Positions 56,207 through 64,000 of a DNA stretch of 64,000 bases are shown here, one piece after another. A program made the translations under genes and the position numbers. Positions within the stretch are counted from its first letter, which is position 1; each line of letters opens with the position of its first letter. Source of the stretch: Costus lasius (Eukaryota; Streptophyta; Magnoliopsida; Zingiberales; Costaceae); assembly GCA_027563935.2 (NCBI GenBank), contig CM050453.2:10992001-11056000 (forward strand), read 5' to 3'. The notes below the pieces were generated by a model. That model searched no databases and was not told where the DNA came from. It worked only from the letters and a program-made list of their open reading frames with translations.

Positions 56207-57229
56207 ATCTTATAAAGATTACTCAATCAATAGAAAATATCTATTATGAAAGGAACTTTTCCTAATGTACATATTACCTCCTCTCGGGGTGTAATACGAT
56301 GTTTAATTAAGGTAACTCCCTACTCTCATGACAGTTAACCTAACTAAACCCATTAAGTTCTATGAAAAGCTGTTAAATCCTTCAGACGAATCCAACCTAC
56401 TCTCGTGATTGGATTCGAAGGTTCAACTGAAATAGATCGAACGTTGCGATTCACCTCTCAGTCCTTCTCGCAACGTCTAAGACGCAATTATACGTGGCCA
56501 AGGTATATCATGAAATAATCGCAATCGCAGTCAAATCATGATAATAATTTCGTATAAAAAAAGTATGAATAAAGATTAATTCATAAAAGTCAGCGGGCTA
56601 AGTCTTAAATCCCGAAACAATAATCTACTCACTCATGTTCTTAAGGAAATGCATGTTTAAGTGATGAACAAGCATAGATCTAGTAGAAAAATCGCAAGAA
56701 TTCACTAAGACAACAATAAAAATCACTTCCCCTCGATCTAGAGATGAAGATGAGTCGATCAATCGTCGCTTTTACATGAAATCTCGTCGGAATTTCGCTC
56801 GGAAATCAACTTTCGCCCTTGTCGCCGCCGCCCTTGTGTTCGTCCGAAAAAGCTCTCCTTTTTCCTTGAAAAATCAGATCTTTTATAGTTGGACCGGTTT
56901 GGAACCCATCAAGGAATGGTTCTGCAAGGTTTGGTTCAAATCCGGCTCGAATCGGTGGAGAATCGAGTGAAAAAGTCGTCTTCTTCACTATTTCAACTCC
57001 AAATTCAATGTGTAAGCTCGTGATCTCCTCAGGAATCATGTTTTGGCTTCAAAACTCGTGAAATCCTTCATTTTTGGGTGATTTTACCTATATTTTCATA
57101 AAAACCAAGAAAAGTGAAGATTCTGTACAAAGTAAAGTAAAAATACCGAAATAAGCACAAAATCATGCAAATAAGCTCAAAACATGATCTAAAATATAGG
57201 CAAAAATATGGTGTAAATGCAACGCATCA
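56207..57229 (-). repeat. 5' LTR of the Athila-type element, truncated and internally deleted
   Basis: Matches the 3' LTR from ATCTTATAAAGATT (near 51214) to the end AACGCATCA. The side facing the coding region is lost. About 230-240 bases present in the 3' LTR (51976-52216), the palindrome-rich block, are missing near 56975. Confidence 0.85.
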
Positions 57230-57232
57230 GCG

Positions 57233-57689
57233 TAGGGCTGAGCATTCTATAAAAACTGAAAAACTGAAAACCGAATAAAGATTTACCGATTTACCGAAAC
57301 TGAAAAATTCATTACTGAAACAGATACCGAATTACCGATCGGTAAATTACCGATTTACTGATTAAAAAATATTAAAATATTACCTAATTAATCTATTAAA
57401 AAATAGAAAAAAAATATTTTATAAAACTTGGATTACATGCATTCTCCTTCATCTAGTTACCTAAATTGAGCCCAAGAGTTAGAGTTAGAGATTAATAAAT
57501 AAAGTTTTATTTTTTATATATTAATATATATGTATCGGTAAATTGGTTAATTATCGAACCAAAAACTTTTTACCGAACTAAAAACCGAATTATATAAAAA
57601 TCAATACCGAACTGAAGACCGAAACCAAAATTACTGAACCGATTTACTGATCGATAAATTCGGTAAAAACCGAATTATGCTCACCCCTA
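57233..57689. mobile_element. Small hAT-like element
   Basis: Ends TAGGGCTGAGCATTCT and ATTATGCTCACCCCTA give inverted repeats of about 13 bp. The interior is an A/T-rich set of ACCGATTTACCGAAAC-type inverted words. Bordering 8-mers (CATCAGCG and GTTGGGAA) do not match, so one side may be rearranged. Confidence 0.7.
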
Positions 57690-58035
57690 GTTGGGAATAT
57701 ATTTAAAATTTATATATGTAAATATATAATATAATCGGGTTAAGCAGGTCAACCCGTTTATAACCCGACACGACCCGATTAGTTTTAGGTCATAAACAAT
57801 TTGACCTATTTATGACCCGAACACAATTATAACTAACCCGAACCTACCTAACTTTGTATTGAGTCACGTAAGTAAAGTTTTGCCTAGTTGGATTTTAATC
57901 TCTTACCAAGTCTTCATCCATTGAACTAATTGATACCTTCCAAACTACAAGTAGGGCTAGCACGAATTAAACCTGCACATAAGAGGTGCGTAATGTCTAG
58001 CCTACAAAGCTACAGCGCGGTTCCTAAAATGAATC
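57690..58035. other. Fragment resembling the ends of hAT elements
   Basis: At 57730-57850, CGGGTTAAGCAGGTCAACCC and ACCCGACACGACCCGATTAG resemble the right end of the hAT at 45549-49223. No termini; the rest is unassigned. Confidence 0.4.
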
Positions 58036-58869
58036 TAGAGGTGAGCATTAGACAAATTGACACTAATTTTACCAAAATTTTAACATAATTTTTTTAACAT
58101 CAAAATAAAAAAAAATAAAAAAATGATCTCTACCAAACCAAATTTACTGGATAAGTTTCCGGTAAATTTGATAAATTTATTTTTTATCAATTTATATTAT
58201 TTTATCTATATAAATATATAAACATGTCTCTCTGTAATCTATTTATCAAATAAAATTGTATTGGTAAATTTGAGGGGTGGCAACAGGTTGGGTACCTGTG
58301 TTGCCATCTAAAACCTGAACCCTACCCGAATTCAAAACTCGATACCCGAACCCGGGTTGAATATCTTATTATGCAACCCGAATCCGAGCCGAGTATTGAA
58401 TCGGGTACCTGATTTAATAAAATAAAAATTATTTATTATTTTATATTTTATATCATATATTTTAAAAATTAAAATAATAATAAATATATTTATATAATAA
58501 TAATTTTTTATTACTTTTTCTTTTTACTAATAAAAAATATTTATATAATAGTTATTTTATTATTATTTATATTTTAATAATAAACCCGAACCCGAGTACC
58601 CGTATCACTAAACTCGAACCCGACCTATCAAACCTGAACCCATCCCATTTAGATAAACGGATCGGGTCGGGTCGTGTACCCAATCCCGATGAGTAATTTT
58701 GCCCGCCCTAGTAAATTTACTAAATTTATCAATTTAGCATTTATATTCACAATTTTTACTAAATAAACAAATTACTAATATTGATAACTGAATAATAAAA
58801 AAATATTATTACTGATTCTATCGTGGAATTCAGTAAATTAGATTTTTGTTGAACCGATGCTCACGCTTA
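58036..58869. mobile_element. hAT-like element containing another one
   Basis: Ends TAGAGGTGAGCATTAG and GATGCTCACGCTTA are inverted repeats of about 14 bp. Flanks AATGAATC (58028-58035) and AATGAGTC (58870-58877) match at seven of eight. It is A/T-rich without coding sequence; net length without the nested element about 387 bp. Confidence 0.82.
58272..58710. mobile_element. hAT-like MITE nested in the previous element
   Basis: Starts GAGGGGTGGCAACAGG and ends TTTTGCCCGCCCTA, with exact GTAAATTT on both sides (58264-58271 and 58711-58718). Subterminal CCCGAACCCG words face each other. 439 bp, non-coding. Confidence 0.88.
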
Positions 58870-59814
58870 AATGAGTCCATAATTTTTTTTATATAAATAA
58901 TTTATAATAAGAGCAATATTTGACCCCCAGATTTTATATCAACATCTAACATTTATTATTTATTCATTCAAATTCAACTATTGGAGTCTTCGGAAAATCC
59001 AAAAGTCCTTTAATAGTCTTACGTAGAGGGATATAAAAGAGAATCATGAGTTTAAAATTTAGTTGATTCACCTTAACTCATTAAGGCCTTTTAGGAGTAT
59101 TCAATTGAGTCAACCCAAATCGATCCAATTACACACATGCGCCTCGCCTCACCTTGTGCGATCGTGACTGTTAGCCCCCTATTTTGAGGTGACGATTGTG
59201 GAATTATTTTATTAATAAATTAGATTTGTTAATTTTAGATGGTGCACTTTCTTTATATAATATGATAGACTTCTCACCGACACCGGTATAGAAGCAATAT
59301 TAGTTATATATTGAGATAAGAGATTCAGACGAAAACCTATGGGAGGGGGATAGAGATTGTTTTATTACTGTTGTTATTTACTTGCATGTTTAATTAGAAT
59401 TAAATGCTAGGATTAATTGTGCCAACAAAATCTTACTGTGACTATAAGCATTGTCCAATGTTAATCCAAATATATTATACTTTATATATTTTTTTTAAAA
59501 TATCTTCGCATTGATGTTAGATGTATTTTTATATGTCAAACAGAAAATTAGAACAGGTTGGGTATGGCAATACAATTTAGTAAAGGAAAGCTACAGTAAG
59601 ACTGAGATGAATTATGAACTTCACAAACCAAACTGAAACTTGCCCTGGAATCATCTGCATCTTAACAAAAGGACACATCAGTCATGCTGCTAAACAGCAT
59701 AAAAAATCACAAACTCAAATTATTCCCAATTCAAGATCTGCTTGAGAATTCACAGCCTATGAAGACATCTAAGTAATTCTAAGTCAAACTTGTACTTCGT
59801 AAGGAGTACTGCCT
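58870..59814. other. Intergenic DNA between hAT cluster and F-box/PP2 gene
   Basis: A/T-rich, no recognisable gene or repeat. The last 200 bases are probably the 3' UTR of the neighbouring minus-strand gene. Confidence 0.45.
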
Positions 59815-60946
59815 CTAAGTCAACGCGTCAGCGTTGAAGACCTTTCCCTGCCTAGATCCGCTAGGATATATGATATCAGAGTCAACGCATAGCCCGCCTT
59901 TTGTGTGCGTGCAGTCAATTTGATCCATGGAGAATTTGAGGTTGGTCGGGACATCAGAGTTCTCCACATGGAAGTCACCTGCATGGTACAAGATCCAGTT
60001 CCCAGGCTTGTCCAGGCAGCACTTGGATCGAGAACGCTGGCCATCTGACGTTGACAATTGAATCGCACAGGCTTTATGTCCCACCCGTGTATGTGTTCAG
60101 AGAGGGAGATCCTCCGGCCGAGTCGCTTGGCGGCGGGCCCTAAATGGAGCCGGAAGAACAGGCTGTAGAATCCAGCAGGGAAGCAGAAGTCAAGTTCACC
60201 GTCCACTTCCAGCCACCAGGTTGGCTGAAGGTATGCGACTGAATAGAATCTGCAAACGAGGCAGTCTGAGTGATTCTCGTTCTTCAGTAAATTGTTGAAT
60301 CAAGATCAAAAATCATGGATTTATATGCCTCCTGTTGATAGTGGATGAAACGATACCTAGATTCCTCGGTGGCAAGGAAATTCCAGTACCTCCGATCATC
60401 AATCCCGGTAATCAGCAAGGCCTTTGAGGAAATTATACACAAATCCCTCCGCTGTTCTTCTCGACCCAGAATTCCTGCAATCCGGGAAATATAAACATAA
60501 GACAGATGCATCAAAGGCCTTTGACCTCTGTCTTTCAAGAATTTTAGGGGGAAAGCCTTTGTTTTGACAATTTAAAATTCGATACTCGTCAATCGCCGCA
60601 AACACAAGTTCTTCAATACCTTGGTACCTCCGTCGAAGGGAATCGGTCGGCACAACTGCGCATAGATCTCCTTCTTGCAGAGGCGACTCTTCTTGTAGGG
60701 GTTCTTCTCATCGGCGGCAAGCGCCAACAGAATCCGGTAATTCCTCGGGAGCTTCGTCTCCCACACCGAGTCCGCCGAAGCCGCCCCGCGGAATGTCCGG
60801 CTGAGCCCCGCCGCCCGGCAGATCTCCGACGGTTCAAGGTGGACCAGAACTCCCGCGACGCAGTCCTGCGGGAGATCCCCGAGCCCCGTTGGGTGGCCGC
60901 CACCCTCGCCCTCCGGCCCCATCACACTCGACGTCCCCGCGCCCAT
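59815..60946 (-). pseudogene. F-box protein PP2-A13-like, two single-base deletions
   Basis: Three exons: 60620-60946, 60357-60474, 59815-60249, all with GT...AG borders. Exon 1 encodes MGAGTSSVMGPEGEGG and the F-box (LGDLPQDCVAGVLVHLEPSE, ICRAAGLSRTFRGA), then KKEIYAQLCRPIPFDGGTK. Exons 2-3 encode the phloem-protein-2 lectin-like domain: [87 protein letters not shown]. One base is missing near 60434 (a TAA results) and one near 60060 (between VRF and LSTSDGQ). With both restored, length would be near the usual 290. Family role: SCF adaptor binding glycans or glycoproteins. Sequencing errors are an alternative to decay. Confidence 0.88.
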
Positions 60947-61379
60947 CCGCACCACCACCAAAGGCCGCAACTTTGACCTCGCAAGCAGGCGTACGGCGAT
61001 CCAAGCACTAACAGGTGGGGGAAAACTCAATGAAGAATCAGGGGGCGGGGGAGCTCCATCTCCGACGTCTCGCGATCGATCAATTTCAGCAACTTCGTTC
61101 GAGTCAGCGCGCTTCGCCAATGGGGAGAGGGAAGCGTCCGGTGCCCTACGGAGTGCGACCTAATTCTTCAAAATATTCTGAGTGGATGAGGGCTGGAAGA
61201 TTTTCTTTCTATTAGATTGCGCAAAAAGAAGGAAATCATGTTACAATTCAACATTTTGACTTTGAGAAAAGTTCCTCCCTGCGACAGCAGCATTATGTTT
61301 CTTTGAGAGGAAACCAAAGCCCAAAAAAAAACATTAAGGGCTATTTTTTTTTTTTGGGAGAAAACGGGGGAGAAGGAAC
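60947..61379 (-). other. 5' flank of the F-box/PP2 gene
   Basis: An open frame extends upstream of the chosen ATG to 61120 but is not like the family. The rest is likely 5' UTR/promoter; no firm motif seen. A T run lies at 61344-61356. Confidence 0.4.
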
Positions 61380-62140
61380 AAAAACTCATTTGTTCTTTTG
61401 TTTTAATGGAAAGATTAATTTTAAGGGAAAAAAATAAAATATTTTTCTCCCCTTTTTGTTTCTTTTCAAATCGAAGAGAAAATCTAAAATCTAACGTTGT
61501 TGCTCACCTAGTCGTGTGCATTGCTCACTTGATCACATGTGTTGCTCACTTGTTCACCGTCACCACCCACTTCCCTCCCCATCTCTCCCTCCTCCCTCCC
61601 CAAAGTCCTCACCCCATCCTCTTGCTTGCCTTGCCCTACCGATGCTTGTAGCTGCAAGCCTCCTTTCGCCACTACCGTCGTTGCCTTCGCTGCGAGCACC
61701 AGCTGCCACCATCGCCCTGCCCCTCCCTTCACCGCTTCCACCTTTGCCCCGCCTCGCTATTGCTCCCTTCGCCGCTACTGCCTTCATCGCAAGCGTGAGC
61801 ACCAATTGCCGCCTTCACCCTACCCCTCCCTTCGTTGCTACCGCCTTTGCCCCACCCCGCTGCTGCTCCCTGCGCCACTACCACCTTTGCCCTACTACTA
61901 CCACCTTTGCGGCTTTGCCTTCATCTCGAGTGCGAGCGTCGGCTGCCACCATGAGCGTGAGTGCCAACCGCTGCCTTCGCCTTCGTGCGCACCTACCACC
62001 GCCTTCGCTATGAGCGCCGGCGGCTACCTTTGGTCTCTTCTCCCAATCATGATCACGTGATATTCACGTGAATATATTTTTTTCTTCTCACTATTTTTTT
62101 TTCTTTTTTTTTTCTTCCCTTAAAAAAAACACAGCCCAAG
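61380..62140. repeat. CT-rich block 3
   Basis: Cytosine-rich CCTTCGCC/GCCACC words from 61550 to 62030, followed by T/C runs and AAAAACACAGCCCAAGG. Layout resembles blocks 1 and 2. Overlapping open frames on both strands have no domain. Up to 62465 nothing else is recognised. Confidence 0.4.
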
Positions 62141-62536
62141 GAATGTAAAATAAAAGGAAGGGAGAAAAACCAGTTGTTTGGTTTTCACATAATCTGGTTG
62201 TAACCAAAATCAGAGAAAAGGGATTTTTTTTTTTCTACATTCTTTCCTCCTTTCTTTTTTCTGGAAATATGAAACACGATGAAAGAAGCTAAGTCCAAAT
62301 TTTCATTTGATAAAAATATGCAAGATATGAACTGACAATTTACTTCTAATGTTAATGTAAAACCAGTTAAGTGCCCCAAAGCTCTCATTTTGCTAAGGAT
62401 GCCATTACCCGTCATATGCTCATGCTTTTCATCTAAAGATCAACATTTACACGATGTTCTTGTAGGGAAAAGAGGCGGAAAAGGAAACAAAATTCCTTCT
62501 AACCGTTTCTAAGGGGAAGAAACAAAAACAAAGTAG

Positions 62537-62610
62537 CGCAAACATGCAGCAACACAACAATGGAGAAATTTAGGGATTAGCACAATAAGTTGTGTTGCTG
62601 CTTGTTTGCG
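62537..62610. repeat. 22-bp hairpin downstream of the F-box gene (copy B)
   Basis: Arms 62537-62558 and 62589-62610 pair with a single mismatch (CATGCAG versus the complement of CTGCTTG). An outer G-C pair (62536, 62611) extends it. Confidence 0.78.
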
Positions 62611-63142
62611 CAGCCAGTCCAACTCAAGGGGAAGAAACATCTCTGTCAGGTTATGAACATAAACTACGCAAAGAAAGCTACAATCACAGTACTTGGCTTC
62701 GCCAACATGATGAATGCAGCTTTCTTACGAGATGAAACCCCCAACGGGGCTATAACCTTTCGACTATAGAGAACATTTAGTTACCAGAAGAAATATCAAG
62801 AAAAGTGAATACGTGTACAGCCAAAACCTAGGTTCCTGTGTCAACGTCTAAGCAAAGCATGAAACAAGGTATCTCAAGCATTCAGCTAATTTACCAGAAG
62901 CCGTTCTTGCTGGTTAGCTAACCAACCATATTATGATCCAGAATAGTATGCATATGTATTAGCAGAAAAGTTAAGCAACACAGCATAGTTTTTTATGCTA
63001 CAAAGCGAATCAGAAGACATGGTCAGATTATATAGACACAGATGAAGGTGAAGAGCCCTGTTGTTTCCGCTGCACCAGTTGAGGGGCAAGGACGAGATGT
63101 TTCTCTTGTTACAGAAATGTTTCCCTTGTTCCAGAAAGCAGA

Positions 63143-63920
63143 CTATTCTTCCAGACTACAACCACCGTCTTCATAGACATCACCATCACCATCACCATCC
63201 CCATCTTCATCATCATCATCATCAGAAAAATGAATGGGCCCCAGTAGCGTACTTAGTATTACTTGGTTCCATCTGACAGCTCTCAGATGCCTGAGTTTTG
63301 AAGCCAGAGAATGCCATGAGGATGACTCTCTACCTTCAACTTCTGCTGAGCTCTCAGACACGGTGCAGCTTCTAGCATCTGGAAAGTACTTCAAAGCCAA
63401 GCTGTCCGCAGTCTCAAGAACGTCAAAATCTAATACAGGCGATAATGGCCTACCAATAACTTGAACATGGCACACGCTTCAAAACAGAAAAAACAATAGC
63501 TATTGTTACTTCAACACTAACCTGATATAACATAGATCATTTGAATCTAATTAGGAAAAACATATGGCATTTTTTGGAACCCCAAAACCAAGTCAACAAT
63601 GTTCCTTCAAGCCTCAAAGCATCAACTTTGCAGCATCTCGCATGTTTTGCCACATTTCTTGATATTAGTGTGCAATTTGCTACTATGCATGATTTGGAGC
63701 AGGTAATGACGACAATAGGGCCAATGAATATAAAAAACAAAAAAAAGGCAAGATCCTATAGCTTAATAAATCCGAAGAATCATTTATCAATCCACACTCA
63801 CCAAATATAATAGAGATCGTCCATTGCTTGTCTCTGGACCCTACCCAGCAATTCAATCCGCAATATTCCACCGAGACAGACAACCGGTTTAGGAAGTCTA
63901 AAAGATTGCAATACACTTTC
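63143..63920 (-). CDS. F-box protein, At4g00755-like, 3' exons of a second copy (gene runs off the window)
   Basis: Exon 63802-63920 (119 nt) encodes ESVLQSFRLPKPVVCLGGIL, RIELLGRVQRQAMDDLYYI. The last exon 63143-63476 is open to its stop: VCHVQVIGRPLSPVLDFDVL, ETADSLALKYFPDARS, SSSWHSLASKLRHLRAVRWN, then an acidic Asp/Gly tail and CSLEE. The exon pair totals 453 nt, in phase. Compared with copy A it lacks the early TGA and the deletion, so this copy may be the functional one. Exons 1-3 would lie beyond 64000. Confidence 0.85.
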
Positions 63921-64000
63921 CTGCATAACAACAACTTTCATCAAAGTAAGATCTAGTTAAGAAAGTTCCAATTCTGATTTACAATTCAATTCACAGATCT

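Larger units (their letters stand above)
49437..57229 (-). mobile_element. Athila-type Ty3/gypsy element, truncated, minus strand
   Basis: In transcription order: truncated 5' LTR (56207-57229), RT C-terminal half, RNase H, integrase, 3' UTR, 3' LTR (49437-52459). Integrase wording ([41 protein letters not shown]) is characteristic of Athila. Flanking GCATA (49432-49436) and GCGTA (57230-57234) differ at one base. Gag, protease and the N-terminal half of RT are deleted together with part of the 5' LTR. Confidence 0.9.
62466..64000. repeat. Direct segmental duplication, copy B
   Basis: Near-identical to 6546-8131, same orientation, starting sharply at GGAAAAGAGG and still matching at the window edge. 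Copy B has an extra 23 bp or so near 62680-62705 and lacks about 55 bp near 63976. Confidence 0.9.

Noticed and set aside
61516..62060. 165-173-residue Pro/Ser/Cys-rich open frames
   Set aside because: Low-complexity CT-rich block, open in several frames on both strands.

Overview
This is nuclear DNA of a flowering plant. Host genes have many short exons with GT...AG introns, and most of the window is nested plant transposable elements: Ty3/gypsy chromovirus, Athila-type gypsy, Copia-like solo LTRs, a Mutator-like element and hAT elements. The exact species cannot be read from the sequence; codon use and exon structure give no reliable choice between monocot and dicot.

Host genes. (1) 2774-4496, plus strand: a complete ten-exon gene for plastid 4-hydroxy-tetrahydrodipicolinate reductase (DapB, lysine biosynthesis). 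(2) 7403-24016, minus strand: an F-box gene of the At4g00755-like family, recognised only when five scattered exons are joined. Its first intron is 5.7 kb and its third 9.6 kb, and the third holds a whole LTR retrotransposon. Its last exon has an early stop and a downstream frameshift. (3) 59815-60946, minus strand: an F-box/PP2-A (PP2-A13-like) gene with two single-base deletions. (4) 63143-64000, minus strand: the 3' end of a second copy of gene 2, with an open last exon, running off the window. Copies 2 and 4 lie in direct repeats offset by 55,920 bp, so the TE-rich interval lies between two copies of a local duplication.

Mobile elements, left to right. A foldback element (1008-1836). A degenerate chromovirus (9264-17243) whose 3' LTR carries a hAT MITE. 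A roughly 19-kb Mutator-like element (24246-43210) with about 172-bp terminal inverted repeats, inverted subterminal tandem arrays, a broken FAR1/MULE-type transposase and an opposite-strand Ulp1-type (C48) protease gene. This element starts 230 bp upstream of the F-box start codon and holds a Copia-like solo LTR and a pol-less Athila-like derivative. A second solo LTR (43614-49358) is split by a 3.7-kb hAT. A minus-strand Athila-type element (49437-57229) has its 3' LTR split by another solo LTR. Next is a cluster of small hAT elements, one nested in another (57233-58869). Several insertions show exact target-site duplications (GTCCACCT, ATGAG, CTGGT, CTTACTCA, ACTAT, GTAAATTT), so the order of nesting can be read directly.

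I found no tRNA, rRNA, CRISPR or bacterial operon. The least ordinary object is the Ulp1-carrying Mutator-like element with its inverted minisatellite arrays lying against a host promoter; elements of this broad kind are known in plants.
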